A stretch of 64,000 nucleotides of DNA, from assembly GCA_947499565.1 (NCBI GenBank), contig CANMOV010000001.1, positions 496,001 through 560,000 of the forward strand. Reading direction: 5' to 3'. The stretch comes from an uncultured Croceitalea sp. Lineage in GTDB: Bacteria; Bacteroidota; Bacteroidia; Flavobacteriales; Flavobacteriaceae. The translations under genes were made by a program, and so were the position numbers. The notes beneath the pieces are model-generated. The model was not told where the DNA came from and did not search any database. It worked only from the letters and a program-made list of their open reading frames with translations. Positions 1 through 9,044 of the stretch are shown here, piece by piece (the stretch's first letter is position 1; the number at the start of each line of letters is the position of its first letter).

Positions 1-2451
1 ACCACCAGATAGGGTAGAGGAGCTTTGCCCTAAAGTCACATAACCCAAACCTACATCTTGCAATGGTTGCAACTTCTTTATTATTTTATCTTGTTTAAAG
101 GTTTTAAAGTGGTCTATGGCATCGTCAATAGTCAGAATTAAAATGTCGTTAATGCTTTTGCCTTCAAACTTCACTTCTAACACTTCTTTTTTAAAGCGTT
201 TTCCTTCGCAGACATCACACTCCAAATGAACATCTGCCATAAACTGCATTTCTACCGTGATTTCGCCTTCGCCCTTACATTTTTCACAGCGGCCACCATC
301 CACATTAAACGAAAAATGTTTGGCTTGGTAACCTCTTAGCTTGCTTAGTTTTTGTGAGGCAAACAAAGCCCGTATATCATCATAGGCTTTTATATAAGTA
401 ACAGGATTAGAGCGCGAAGAACGCCCAATAGGGTTTTGGTCTACAAATTCCACAGTTTTCACCTGCGAATATTTGCCTTCTATTTTTGTAAACTGCCCCG
501 CCTTTTCTCCATAACCGCCTACTTCTTTTAAAATAGCTGGGTATAAAATCTTTTTAACCAAGGTACTCTTGCCACTTCCTGAGACTCCCGTAACTACGGT
601 AAGCATATTTAATGGAAAGGTGGTATCTATATTTTTAAGGTTGTTCTCGCGCGCACCTTTTATTTGAATGTAATTTGGTGAATTACGGCGTTCTTTTGGA
701 ACTGCAATCTCCATAGCGCCATTTAAATAAGATGCGGTTAGCGAATTGGATTTTAAAACTTCATCTAAGGGACCTGTAGCTACAACTTCACCACCCAAAG
801 TTCCCGCTTCTGGACCAATATCAATGACTTCATCGGCAGCTTTCATAATATCCTCATCATGCTCTACTACAATTACGGTATTGCCTAAATCTCGAAGGGA
901 CTTTAATACTTCTATTAAATTCTCCGTGTCTTTTGGATGCAGTCCAATACTGGGTTCGTCCAAAATATACATGGAACCTACCAAACTGCTCCCTAAAGAT
1001 GTCGCTAGATTAATTCGTTGGCTTTCCCCACCAGAAAGGGTGTTGGATTTTCGGTTAAGCGTTAAATAACTCAATCCTACTTTAGAAAGAAAATCTAGCC
1101 GGGTGTTTATTTCTTTTAGTAAACGTTTCGCAATAGTCTGGTCGTGTTCAGACAACTGTAGTTCCTCAAAAAAGGGTGTTAGCTTCCTTATAGGTAGTTC
1201 AATAATATCAGAAATAGACTTGCCGTTTAGTTGCACATAATCCGCTTCCTTACGAAGTCGCTTGCCTTTACATTTAGAGCATTTGGTTTTTCCGCGGTAA
1301 CGCGAAAGCATTACCCGATTCTGAATTTTATAGCTTTTCTCTTCAAGCTGTTGAAAGAATTTATGAATGCCAATAAAATGTTCATTGCCATCCCACACCA
1401 GTTGCTTTTGTTCCTCAGAAAGCTCAAACCAGGGTTTATGAATAGGAAAGTCAAAGGTATAGGCAGCATTTACCAGCTGGTCCTTGTACCAACTCATACT
1501 TTCACCACGCCAAGGGAAAACAGCTTCTTCATAAATAGACAGAGCTGTATTAGGTATCACCAAATCCTCATCTATGCCTATGACATCACCGTAACCTTCA
1601 CATTTTGGGCATGCACCATAGGGATTATTAAAACTAAAGAGGTGCACATTAGGTTCCAAAAACTTCATGTCATCCAACTCAAACTGATTGCTAAACTTTG
1701 CTTGTTCTCCAGTTTCTAAAGCTTCAATCGCACATCTTCCTTTACCTTCAAAGAATGCATTGTCCACCGCATTCCCCAATCGGTTTAAGAAATCTTCATC
1801 ATCTTTAACGACAATTCGGTCTACCACCAAATCAAATTCTTTTCCAATATCCTCAGGAACTTGATCTATTCGTAAAACCTGTCCTTTATATTTAATACGC
1901 GCATAGCCTTGTTTGGAAAACAACTCCAAAGATTTTAAGCTATCCCGGTCTTCCTTTATATGTATAGGTGCAAGTAATAATAGTTTTGTACCTTCTTTAA
2001 AAGTCTTTACGTGATTCACCACATCTGTTACCACATCCTTTTTTACTTCTTTACCAGAAATAGGGGAGATGGTCTTTCCAATACGTGCGAACAAGAGTTT
2101 TAGATAATCATAAACCTCGGTAGTTGTACCTACCGTAGAACGTGGATTGGTAGAATTTACTTTTTGCTCAATAGCAATTGCGGGCGCTATACCTTTTATA
2201 TAGTCCACTTTGGGTTTATCTAGTTTCCCCAAAAACTGGCGTGCATAGGAAGATAAACTCTCTACATACCGCCTTTGCCCCTCCGCATACAAGGTGTCAA
2301 AAGCTAGGCTAGACTTCCCAGAACCTGATAAACCCGTAATAACTACAAGTTTATTTCTAGGAATAATTACATCTATATTCTTGAGGTTATGGAGTTTGGC
2401 ACCCTTTATGATAATATTTTGCTTAGAATCGACGTCTTTAAGGGAAAGCAT
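1..2451 (-). CDS. uvrA: Excinuclease ABC subunit A, partial (C-terminus outside window)
   Basis: UvrA is the damage-recognising ATPase of nucleotide excision repair. The reading frame starts at the ATG ending at 2451 and runs off the left edge, giving 817 codons of about 930 expected. Visible in order: first Walker A (GLSGSGKSS, about residue 40-48), a first zinc module with CPKC (about 280) and CSKC (about 390), the first ABC signature LSGGESQR (about 470), a second Walker A (GVSGSGKST, about 620), a second pair of CxxC motifs (about 720-745), and the second LSGG signature in the last four codons present. That order is diagnostic of UvrA. Only the second Walker B and the C-terminus are missing, because of the window edge. 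It diverges from the sigma factor gene. Confidence 0.97.
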   Translation of the reverse strand, partial: MLSLKDVDSKQNIIIKGAKLHNLKNIDVIIPRNKLVVITGLSGSGKSSLAFDTLYAEGQRRYVESLSSYARQFLGKLDKPKVDYIKGIAPAIAIEQKVNSTNPRSTVGTTTEVYDYLKLLFARIGKTISPISGKEVKKDVVTDVVNHVKTFKEGTKLLLLAPIHIKEDRDSLKSLELFSKQGYARIKYKGQVLRIDQVPEDIGKEFDLVVDRIVVKDDEDFLNRLGNAVDNAFFEGKGRCAIEALETGEQAKFSNQFELDDMKFLEPNVHLFSFNNPYGACPKCEGYGDVIGIDEDLVIPNTALSIYEEAVFPWRGESMSWYKDQLVNAAYTFDFPIHKPWFELSEEQKQLVWDGNEHFIGIHKFFQQLEEKSYKIQNRVMLSRYRGKTKCSKCKGKRLRKEADYVQLNGKSISDIIELPIRKLTPFFEELQLSEHDQTIAKRLLKEINTRLDFLSKVGLSYLTLNRKSNTLSGGESQRINLATSLGSSLVGSMYILDEPSIGLHPKDTENLIEVLKSLRDLGNTVIVVEHDEDIMKAADEVIDIGPEAGTLGGEVVATGPLDEVLKSNSLTASYLNGAMEIAVPKERRNSPNYIQIKGARENNLKNIDTTFPLNMLTVVTGVSGSGKSTLVKKILYPAILKEVGGYGEKAGQFTKIEGKYSQVKTVEFVDQNPIGRSSRSNPVTYIKAYDDIRALFASQKLSKLRGYQAKHFSFNVDGGRCEKCKGEGEITVEMQFMADVHLECDVCEGKRFKKEVLEVKFEGKSINDILILTIDDAIDHFKTFKQDKIIKKLQPLQDVGLGYVTLGQSSSTLSGG

Positions 2452-2469
2452 TTACGTATATTTATTGTT

Positions 2470-2477
2470 CAAAGATA
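2470..2477 (-). promoter_or_regulatory. Putative -7 box for uvrA
   Basis: The minus strand reads TATCTTTG, a match to the Bacteroidota -7 consensus TAnnTTTG, 18 bp upstream of the uvrA ATG. I see no good -33 TTG at the usual distance, so this is a single-box call. Confidence 0.4.
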
Positions 2478-2697
2478 CAATTGAATGTAGTTAATGACTA
2501 TTATATTAACTTTGACATCTAAAATAACGCATATCACAACATAGTTTTTCTGAAGGAACCCCTTCTATCTATATTTGGTGTGTAATTAAAATCTGATAGG
2601 CCTATACAGCAATAATTACTTTTTTATTTAATAACTATAACTCAAAAGCTTCTTGTCTTAAGAAGAGGCTTTATATGTTAACCAAAAAGTAATTTGT

Positions 2698-3279
2698 ATG
2701 GAACTGCAAATCGAAGACTCGATACTAGTAAAAGATTATATTGGCGGAGACGAAAAGGCTCTAGAAGTATTAATCAACCGCCACAACCAAAGAATTTCTA
2801 GTTTTATTTATTCTAAAGTATTGGATAGAGATGTTACTGAAGATATCTTCCAGGATACTTTTATTAAGGTAATAAAAACTTTAAAAAAGGGTAGATATAG
2901 CGAAGAAGGTAAATTTTTACCTTGGGTGATGCGTATAGCACACAACCTTATTATAGACCATTTTCGTAAAAATAAAAGGATGCCAAAGTTTGAAGGCAGC
3001 GATGACTTCAACATCTTCTCGGTTATCCATGATGACAAGCTTAATGCAGAGAAGCAGTTAATTAAAGACCAAATTGATTCTGATTTGACTTTATTAATTG
3101 ATGAATTACCAGACGATCAGAAAGAAGTTTTACACATGCGTATCTATAAAGATATGAGTTTTAAAGAGATTTCTGAGAATACGGGAGTAAGCATAAACAC
3201 TGCTTTAGGGCGTATGCGCTATGCTTTAATTAACCTTAGAAAGATTGTTGAGCGAAATAACATCGTTTTAACGAATTAA
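2698..3279 (+). CDS. ECF-type RNA polymerase sigma-70 family factor
   Basis: This 193-residue protein has the two-domain layout of an ECF sigma factor. Sigma2 spans about residues 15-95, with the DVTEDIFQDTF core-binding stretch at 46-56 and the WVMRIAHNLIIDHFR DNA-melting segment at 76-90. Sigma4 spans about 130-185, with LPDDQKEVL followed by a helix-turn-helix (FKEISENTGVSINTALGR). No membrane anti-sigma gene lies next to it. Instead a 47-codon ORF follows 71 bp downstream, before a terminator. Regulon unknown. It could be a SigP-like factor of the PorX pathway, since porX is in the same window, but nothing in the sequence proves that. Confidence 0.93.
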   Translation: MELQIEDSILVKDYIGGDEKALEVLINRHNQRISSFIYSKVLDRDVTEDIFQDTFIKVIKTLKKGRYSEEGKFLPWVMRIAHNLIIDHFRKNKRMPKFEGSDDFNIFSVIHDDKLNAEKQLIKDQIDSDLTLLIDELPDDQKEVLHMRIYKDMSFKEISENTGVSINTALGRMRYALINLRKIVERNNIVLTN

Positions 3280-3350
3280 TCTGCCTTAGGACGGATCCTG
3301 CAATATTTCCATTTTAGCGGCGTTATCTAATTGTAACAAAACGCTAGAAT

Positions 3351-3494
3351 ATGGAAGAAATTTACTCTGAAGAAGAACAAATTTGTAAAATCACGAAGGC
3401 TAGACCAGAGACGGTACAGTTTTTATTAGGATTTTCAGCATCAATGCATGTCATTGATTACAAAAACATTCAGTTCGAAACAACTTTGAACTAA
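3351..3494 (+). CDS. Small acidic protein downstream of the sigma factor, unknown function
   Basis: A complete 47-codon ORF begins with ATG at 3351 and ends with TAA at 3492-3494. It starts MEEIYSEEEQICKITKARPE and has no signal peptide or membrane segment. It is codirectional with the sigma gene, 71 bp behind it, and is followed by a strong hairpin at 3513-3540, so both probably share one transcript. From memory, similar short proteins sit behind this sigma factor in other flavobacteria, which supports a real gene. A role in modulating the sigma factor is only a guess. It is short enough to be missed by routine annotation. Confidence 0.7.
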   Translation: MEEIYSEEEQICKITKARPETVQFLLGFSASMHVIDYKNIQFETTLN

Positions 3495-3512
3495 AAACAA
3501 ATTACATTTTGG

Positions 3513-3540
3513 AAAAAAGCCGCTATTTAGCGGCTTTTTT
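3513..3540. terminator. Bidirectional terminator between the sigma operon and nth
   Basis: Stem GCCGCT / AGCGGC (3519-3524 with 3529-3534) is flanked by A6 on the left and T6 on the right, so it can end transcription from either side. Its stem overlaps the last codons and the stop of nth. Confidence 0.85.
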
Positions 3541-4188
3541 ATTTTTATAATAGTCGTTAAGGACTGTTTTTCTGCCAATTGTTTTGGTAATACTATCTTT
3601 TTCTAAATCCCAACCCCGAGCTGGAGAGTATTCTCTACCATACCAGATAATTTGAAGATGAAGCCTATTCCAAATTTCTTTTGGGAATAGCCGTTTGGCA
3701 TCTCTTTCTGTTTGCACAACATTTTTCCCATTGGTAAATCCCCAACGATACATCAATCTATGAATATGGGTATCTACTGGAAATGCTGGGATTCCAAAGG
3801 CTTGTGAAACTACTACACTAGCAGTTTTATGGCCAACGGCAGGCAATTCCTCTAAAAGTGCTATTTCCTTAGGGACTTCGCCATTATATTTTTCTATTAA
3901 AATTTCTGAAAGTCCGTGAATGCCTTTTGATTTCATTGGGGATAAGCCAACTGGTCTAATAATATCCCTAATTTCTTCCACAGTCAATTTTACCATATCA
4001 TACGGATTATCAGCTCTTTGAAAGAGTAGGGGAGTAATTTTATTTACCCTTACATCTGTACTTTGCGCAGACATAAGCACAGCAATAAGCAGTGTGTAGG
4101 GATCTTTATGATCCAAAGGGATTGGAATTGTAGGATAAAGTTCATCTAAAGTCTTGATTGTAAAATTTACTTTTTCCTGTTTGGTCAT
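3523..4188 (-). CDS. nth: Endonuclease III family DNA glycosylase lacking the 4Fe-4S cysteines
   Basis: Base-excision repair glycosylase/AP lyase for oxidised pyrimidines. The helix-hairpin-helix is LPAVGHKTA at about 115-123 with catalytic Lys121, followed by VDTHIHRL with catalytic Asp139. At 221 residues the length is normal. The usual C-terminal Cx6Cx2Cx5C cluster is absent: the region after HLQIIWYGREYSPARG has no cysteine at all. From memory, related flavobacterial enzymes share this loss, so I read it as a cluster-free Nth and not a broken gene. It diverges from bcp with 47 bp between starts. Its 3' end is shared with a terminator stem. Confidence 0.92.
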   Translation of the reverse strand: MTKQEKVNFTIKTLDELYPTIPIPLDHKDPYTLLIAVLMSAQSTDVRVNKITPLLFQRADNPYDMVKLTVEEIRDIIRPVGLSPMKSKGIHGLSEILIEKYNGEVPKEIALLEELPAVGHKTASVVVSQAFGIPAFPVDTHIHRLMYRWGFTNGKNVVQTERDAKRLFPKEIWNRLHLQIIWYGREYSPARGWDLEKDSITKTIGRKTVLNDYYKNKKAAK

Positions 4189-4235
4189 TTTTGTTTAATT
4201 TTATCAAAAATAATTTAAACAAAATTAGATTCGAT

Positions 4236-4691
4236 ATGAACACTTTAAAAGTTGGTGATAAAGTACCTGAATTTTCAGCAAAAGACCAAGACGGAAATAC
4301 GATTAGTTTATCTGATTATGCTGGTAAAAAACTTATTGTGTTTTTCTATCCTAGAGCTAATACCCCTACATGTACCAATGAAGCTTGTAATTTGAATGAA
4401 AATATTAAGAATTTAAAAAAAGCTGGCTACGAGATTTTGGGCGTAAGCGAAGATTCTCAGCGTAAGCAAGCAAATTTTAGAGAAAAATTTGGTTTCGAAT
4501 ACCCACTATTAGCAGATGTAGACCATAGTGTTATTAATGCTTTTGGAGTTTGGGGACCCAAAAAATTCATGGGTCGCGAGTTTGATGGAATTCATAGAAC
4601 TACTTTTATAATTGATGAAAATGGCGTTGTTTCTAGAGTAATTGATAAAGTGAAAGCCAAACAACACGCTGAACAAATACTAGAACAATAA
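4236..4691 (+). CDS. bcp: Thioredoxin-dependent peroxiredoxin, BCP/PrxQ type
   Basis: Reduces hydrogen and organic peroxides using thioredoxin. The motif TPTCTNEAC carries peroxidatic Cys46 and resolving Cys51, five residues apart as in PrxQ/BCP enzymes; the more usual motif is TPGCTxEAC. The frame is open back to an ATG at 4191, but homologs start at MNTLKVGDKVP, so I chose 4236, giving 151 residues, a standard length. It sits beside nth, pairing peroxide removal with oxidative DNA repair. A hairpin terminator follows. Confidence 0.95.
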   Translation: MNTLKVGDKVPEFSAKDQDGNTISLSDYAGKKLIVFFYPRANTPTCTNEACNLNENIKNLKKAGYEILGVSEDSQRKQANFREKFGFEYPLLADVDHSVINAFGVWGPKKFMGREFDGIHRTTFIIDENGVVSRVIDKVKAKQHAEQILEQ

Positions 4692-4706
4692 CCATTAACT
4701 ATAGGA

Positions 4707-4734
4707 GTCTGGTCAAATTGGCCAGGCTTTTTTT
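4707..4734 (+). terminator. Rho-independent terminator after bcp
   Basis: Eight-pair stem GTCTGGTC / GGCCAGGC, including two GU pairs, with an AAATT loop and a run of seven T. It reaches the 3' end of the convergent gene at 4733. Confidence 0.8.
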
Positions 4735-6199
4735 ACTCTTCTGCTACTTCTTGAGTTTCTGGGGAATCTTTTCTAACAAATAGATTCTTATTCTGAATCA
4801 TTTCTGCAATACCTTCTGGTAACATTTCTTCCCATCCCTCTTCACCGTTGGTAATTCTTTTAAGCACGTCTCTAGAGAAAATATGCATAATGTCTGGGTC
4901 ATAGTCTATGATGTCCATTACCTTACCATTATATTTAAAGAATTTATAGAGTTCCTTCATTCTAGGATGCACTTTTACGTTATTACTAGTCATAATTTGA
5001 CCAGTTTGTGCATCTTTCATTGGGTAGAGGTATACTTGTAAGTCTTTAAAGAACAGTTTTCCAAAAGCCTCTAAAATACCCCCACTTAGGTGACGATAGT
5101 ATTTCTCATCAAAAACGTCTATTAGATTGTTAACCCCCATGGTTAAACCAATACGCGCTTTTGTGTAGTTATTAAAGTACTCTACTAACTTGTAATATTC
5201 TTGGAACTTAGAAATCATTACAGTATGCCCTAAAGAGCATAATAATTCTGCACGATCCATAAAATCTTGTTCATCTATCTCACCGGATGCTTTTAAGTTG
5301 GACAAGGTAATTTCAAAAATTACCATGGTCTTTTCTATATCAACCGTTTGGTCTCTAATGAATATGTCATATGATTTCTGGAACATATCCATATTTACCT
5401 TGGTTACTGGTCTAAAACTGCCGCGTAAGGCTAAAATGTTTTTCTTGTAAAGTGCTGCTGCTGGGAGTAAATTGTTCCCATCTGGACCAAACATGACAGC
5501 ATCTGTCATGTCATTTTTAATAAGTTGTAGGCTCATTAGGCGGTTATCTACCTCTCTAAAATTAGGTCCCGTAAAGTTTACCATATCAATTTCAATGGTG
5601 TCTTTATCAATATGATCGTATAAGTACTTTAATAATTTTTTAGGTCTGTTGTATTTAAAGAAGGCGCCATAGATAAGATTTACGCCAAGAATACCTAGCG
5701 TTTCTTGTTGCAGACGCGCTTCATTTTGTTTAAAACGAATGTGCAAAACAATCTCATCATATTCTTTTTGATTTGGATCTAATTGAAAACGTAGCCCAAT
5801 CCATCCATGACCTTTGTAGCGTTTAGAAAAATCAATCGTTGCTACTGTATTTGCATATGAAAAAAACCTGTAGTCTGGATTGCTCTTTCTATCAATGCGT
5901 TCTTCTACCAGTCGCATTTCATGCTTCAGCATAGTTTTAAGACGAGCCTGAGTTACATAGCGCCCATCTTTTTCCACACCATAAATTGCATCACTAAAAG
6001 CTTTGTCATAAGCACTCATTGCTTTCGCAATTGTACCAGATGCACCTCCTGCTCTAAAGAAATGCCTTGCTGTTTCTTGACCAGCACCTATTTCCGCGAA
6101 CGTACCATAAATATCTGGATTTAGATTAATGCGAAGCGTTTTTGCTTTAATAGAAGGAATATTCTCAAACTCATTTACTTTGTTAGGAACAGTGGCCAT
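4733..6199 (-). CDS. Conserved Bacteroidota protein of unknown function (488 aa)
   Basis: I recognise the sequence type as one strongly conserved across Flavobacteriaceae, often carrying doubtful labels such as nicotinate-nucleotide adenylyltransferase or TonB-dependent receptor. I see no nucleotidyltransferase HxGH motif and no beta-barrel or signal peptide, so neither label is supported. The protein is soluble and slightly acidic at its C-terminus, and rich in aromatic and charged residues. It contains conserved-looking blocks such as FAEIGAGQETARHFFRAGGA (33-52) and MGVNNLIDVFDEKYYRHLSGG in the second half. Single gene, convergent with bcp and divergent from the MBL gene. Confidence 0.85.
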   Translation of the reverse strand: MATVPNKVNEFENIPSIKAKTLRINLNPDIYGTFAEIGAGQETARHFFRAGGASGTIAKAMSAYDKAFSDAIYGVEKDGRYVTQARLKTMLKHEMRLVEERIDRKSNPDYRFFSYANTVATIDFSKRYKGHGWIGLRFQLDPNQKEYDEIVLHIRFKQNEARLQQETLGILGVNLIYGAFFKYNRPKKLLKYLYDHIDKDTIEIDMVNFTGPNFREVDNRLMSLQLIKNDMTDAVMFGPDGNNLLPAAALYKKNILALRGSFRPVTKVNMDMFQKSYDIFIRDQTVDIEKTMVIFEITLSNLKASGEIDEQDFMDRAELLCSLGHTVMISKFQEYYKLVEYFNNYTKARIGLTMGVNNLIDVFDEKYYRHLSGGILEAFGKLFFKDLQVYLYPMKDAQTGQIMTSNNVKVHPRMKELYKFFKYNGKVMDIIDYDPDIMHIFSRDVLKRITNGEEGWEEMLPEGIAEMIQNKNLFVRKDSPETQEVAEE

Positions 6200-6219
6200 G
6201 TTACGTTATTTGTTGTTAA

Positions 6220-6227
6220 CAAAGTTA
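6220..6227 (-). promoter_or_regulatory. Putative -7 box for the 488-aa gene
   Basis: Minus-strand TAACTTTG fits TAnnTTTG and lies 20 bp before the ATG. A TTG on the same strand (6251-6253) is 23 bp further upstream, at the long end of the accepted spacing. Confidence 0.45.
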
Positions 6228-6261
6228 AGAAGTTAGCCAATTCTTTTAAACAAATATGTTA

Positions 6262-6269
6262 TAATTTTG
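6262..6269 (+). promoter_or_regulatory. Putative -7 box for the MBL gene
   Basis: TAATTTTG matches TAnnTTTG and ends only 6 bp before the ATG at 6276. If used, the transcript would be nearly leaderless. No clear -33 TTG. Confidence 0.35.
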
Positions 6270-6275
6270 AATTAA

Positions 6276-7052
6276 ATGAGTGAGGCATTAAAAGTCACAT
6301 TTTTAGGAACGGGAACCTCCCAAGGAATCCCCATAATTGGAAGCAAGCACCCAGTATGTTTAAGTGATAATCCAAAAGACAAACGACTTCGGGTTTCGGT
6401 ACTACTATCTTGGAAATCATATAATTATGTAATTGATTGTGGGCCAGACTTTAGACAGCAAATGTTGTCTAACCCCATTGATAAATTAGATGGCATCCTA
6501 TTTACCCATGAGCATGCAGACCATACGGCTGGTATAGACGATATCCGTCCTTTTTTCTTTAGACAAGGAGATATACCGGTTTATGCCCATTCTAGAGTGG
6601 TAACTTCTCTTAAAAGACGTTTTGATTATATTTTTGAAAAGGAAAATAGATACCCAGGAGCTCCTGCGGTTGCTATAAACTTAGTTACTAAAACAGATTC
6701 GTTTAAACTAAATGGTCTTGAAGTAATCCCTATTGAAGTCTTCCACAATAAGCTCCCAATTTTGGGATATCGCCTTGGAGATTTTGTGTACTTGACCGAT
6801 GTAAAAACTATAACCGAAAAAGAACTAAAAAAAATAAAAGGCTGTAAAGTTCTCGTAGTTAATGCTTTGCGAATAGAACCCCATATTTCACATCTAAATT
6901 TACAGGAGGCCTTAGATTTTGCTGCTATGGTTGGAGCGGAACGAACTTATTTTACACATATAAGTCATCTATTAGGGTTTCATAATGATGTAGAACAACA
7001 ACTACCGGATACTGTTCATTTAGCCTATGATAATTTAAAAATTACGATATAA
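6276..7052 (+). CDS. MBL-fold metallohydrolase, PhnP-like
   Basis: The metal-binding motif HEHADH is at residues 78-83, preceded by the strand VIDCGPDFR and followed by a late VYLTD strand and FTHISH, the layout of the PhnP/RNase Z-like branch of metallo-beta-lactamase-fold phosphodiesterases. At 258 residues it matches the family. The substrate cannot be read from sequence; no phn genes are nearby. Its TAA shares its last base with the ATG of the next gene, so the two are translationally coupled. Confidence 0.88.
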   Translation: MSEALKVTFLGTGTSQGIPIIGSKHPVCLSDNPKDKRLRVSVLLSWKSYNYVIDCGPDFRQQMLSNPIDKLDGILFTHEHADHTAGIDDIRPFFFRQGDIPVYAHSRVVTSLKRRFDYIFEKENRYPGAPAVAINLVTKTDSFKLNGLEVIPIEVFHNKLPILGYRLGDFVYLTDVKTITEKELKKIKGCKVLVVNALRIEPHISHLNLQEALDFAAMVGAERTYFTHISHLLGFHNDVEQQLPDTVHLAYDNLKITI

Positions 7053-7546
7053 TGAAAAAGAATATTTTTTTATACCTGTTTGTATTTGCCGCATTAATTG
7101 CATTGTATATGGTTGTGAATGGCGGTAAAATGGAACGGCAAAGTATTGAAGAAATTCAAAAATTAGAAAAGGAAGTAGCGCAGCTAAAAGATTCCTTACA
7201 GAGTTCGCAACTAAAAATTCTAGACAATCAGTACTTCTCTTTGGAGAACAATGATGACGCATTGGCCTATTATGACCATTTAAACCTAAAGAATCCAACT
7301 CGTTATATAGAAGATAAGTTGTTGGAAACCAATGAGAAGAAAGGTGATAACCCTTTAATCCCGTATGAAGGGATGAACAGCGATTTTAAAATAAATAAAA
7401 TTAAAGTCCTAAACCATAAATGGATTCTAACGGATTTCTCCGATGGTCAATATTGGGGAGACCTTATTATTAAATATGAGCTGAAAGACGATTTAAGTGT
7501 AGATTTCACACTTGTTGAACATCTATTGTACACAAGGAGTAACTAG
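7052..7546 (+). CDS. Membrane-anchored coiled-coil protein, unknown function
   Basis: The 164-residue protein starts with one membrane helix (about residues 4-22), then a short coiled coil (about 28-52, heptad-like KLEKEVAQLKDSLQ), then a globular domain ending in a strand-rich region. Its start overlaps the stop of the MBL gene by one base. From memory, flavobacterial homologs carry the label hydrolase, probably borrowed from the neighbour; I see no catalytic motif. Confidence 0.8.
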   Translation: MKKNIFLYLFVFAALIALYMVVNGGKMERQSIEEIQKLEKEVAQLKDSLQSSQLKILDNQYFSLENNDDALAYYDHLNLKNPTRYIEDKLLETNEKKGDNPLIPYEGMNSDFKINKIKVLNHKWILTDFSDGQYWGDLIIKYELKDDLSVDFTLVEHLLYTRSN

Positions 7547-7551
7547 TTGAT

Positions 7552-8019
7552 TTAGTCGATTTTTCCATCATGAAATGCTGCTCTTTGCCAAGTGCCAGAG
7601 TTGTTTACCCAAAGATTTGTTACTCTAAACGCACTTTCCTTTAACTCCTTATCAGTTTTGGTTGTAACCTTAACTTTTGCGGTAACGATTGCAGAATTAC
7701 AATGTAATTCTATTGCTATTTCGTCCATGTTATAGTCAACTACTTCTAACTTCCCAGAAATAATATCGTGCTCTCTTTTTTTAAGATAATTAAGCCATTC
7801 TTTTTTATGAATAGCCTTGGAAGTACCGTTAGTGTGGATGTAATTATCTGTAATCATAGCCTCTAGGGTTTTAACGTCACCATTTTGGAATGCTAGGTTA
7901 AATTGATTTAGGGTAGTTAAAAGTTCCTCTTTTTTAAATGAACTTTTGTCACACTTGCTTTTACAACTTAGAAAAAGAGTGATTACAGCTATGACAATAA
8001 TTCTATTTAAAATTTTCAT
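7552..8019 (-). CDS. NTF2-like (DUF4440/SnoaL) lipoprotein
   Basis: The N-terminus is a signal peptide ending LFLSC, a lipobox, so the product is probably anchored in a membrane on the periplasmic side. The remaining 135 residues (FNLAFQNGDVKTLEAMITDNYIH and a C-terminal beta sheet) fit a cone-shaped NTF2-like domain. I chose the MKILNR start at 8019; an ATG two codons upstream (8025) is also in frame. Last gene of the leftward operon beginning with the BatA gene, 21 bp after the esterase. Confidence 0.78.
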   Translation of the reverse strand: MKILNRIIVIAVITLFLSCKSKCDKSSFKKEELLTTLNQFNLAFQNGDVKTLEAMITDNYIHTNGTSKAIHKKEWLNYLKKREHDIISGKLEVVDYNMDEIAIELHCNSAIVTAKVKVTTKTDKELKESAFRVTNLWVNNSGTWQRAAFHDGKID

Positions 8020-8040
8020 ACACAATATTGGAAAGTATTA

Positions 8041-8706
8041 CTAGAAGTCTAATTTTTTATCCAACCACTCCTTAAAAGAATAAAAATTCTGTGGTGCTAC
8101 ACCATGACCAACTGGGAATTCTTCATATTTATGAGAAATACCAAGATTCTCTAGAAACTCTGGTGCTCGTTGCGCCCATTCTACAGGTATTACTGCATCT
8201 ACTTGCCCATGAGAGCAATAGAAGTCTAAAGTTGAATGGTCTTTGTTTTTAAATTCAGCAATTAAAATTCCTTCATTAATATATCCGCTTAATGCGATTA
8301 CATTTTTGATTTTTTCAGGATAGGATAATGCTACGGCATAACTTAATATAGTTCCTTGGCTAAATCCTAACAGCGTTACATTTTCATCGTCTAAGTCATA
8401 GGCCTTACAAGCTTCTTTAATAAATACAATTATTTTATCCCTAGATTCAATAGCTTGCTGGTCGTCGCTCCATTTGCCTTGTTGGGCATCAAAATTAATA
8501 GCATACCATGCATAACCGTATGGTTCCAAATTAAAAGGAGCTCTAACGGAAATTATAAATAATTCCTTGGGTAATTCGCTTGCAAAAGAGAACAAATCTT
8601 CTTCATTACTGCCATATCCATGTAGCATAAAAAGCACAGGACTTTTATTACTATTTGTGGTAGCAGGCCGTATTAAATGTTCTAGGGAAAGTGGAGTGGG
8701 GGTCAT
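8041..8706 (-). CDS. Phospholipase/carboxylesterase-family alpha/beta hydrolase
   Basis: Serine hydrolase of the carboxylesterase/YpfH type. The oxyanion region is MLHGYGSNEEDL (about 27-38), the nucleophile elbow GFSQG has Ser116, the acid is Asp170 in GQVDAVIP, and the base is His201 in VGHGVAP. No signal peptide, so cytoplasmic. It starts 9 bp after the DUF4870-like gene and belongs to the same leftward operon. Substrate unknown; short acyl esters or lysophospholipids are usual for the family. Confidence 0.88.
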   Translation of the reverse strand: MTPTPLSLEHLIRPATTNSNKSPVLFMLHGYGSNEEDLFSFASELPKELFIISVRAPFNLEPYGYAWYAINFDAQQGKWSDDQQAIESRDKIIVFIKEACKAYDLDDENVTLLGFSQGTILSYAVALSYPEKIKNVIALSGYINEGILIAEFKNKDHSTLDFYCSHGQVDAVIPVEWAQRAPEFLENLGISHKYEEFPVGHGVAPQNFYSFKEWLDKKLDF

Positions 8707-8715
8707 TGGATGTAT

Positions 8716-9042
8716 TTATTGAATAAAAGTAAACCATTTTTGAAAATACTGCCCTACTAAGGGAATTTGGTTTTTCTTGTTTTTCAGTACTCCGACTATA
8801 CTGAATAACCAGAGTCCTAGATGTAAAAGGAAAAGTACTTCCCAAGCAAATGCTATAGTGGTATAATTTAAAAAAATCACTAAAGCATGAAATGTAATGT
8901 GAAGGCCAAAAGTTTGCCGAATATAAAAGCGAGCGAATGCATTTTTTGGCTCAAGGTTCATTGTAATAGCAATTAGACAACCAACTAAGGTTAAATGTGT
9001 TACTACAGCAGCGGTCTTTCCTTTAGTAATATCGTTTTCCAA
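8716..9042 (-). CDS. Small membrane protein, DUF4870-like
   Basis: A 108-residue protein with three or four hydrophobic segments (about 12-28, 44-60, 66-84) and the ARFYIRQTFGLH region, which resembles the ARxHAxQ stretch of DUF4870 proteins. Only 2 bp separate it from the upstream dihydroorotase-like gene, so coupling is likely. Function unknown. Confidence 0.72.
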   Translation of the reverse strand: MENDITKGKTAAVVTHLTLVGCLIAITMNLEPKNAFARFYIRQTFGLHITFHALVIFLNYTTIAFAWEVLFLLHLGLWLFSIVGVLKNKKNQIPLVGQYFQKWFTFIQ

Positions 9043-9044
9043 AG

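Noticed and set aside
746-1719. Rightward open frames inside uvrA (107 and 162 codons)
   Set aside because: They are antisense to a fully conserved uvrA frame and have no recognisable protein features.
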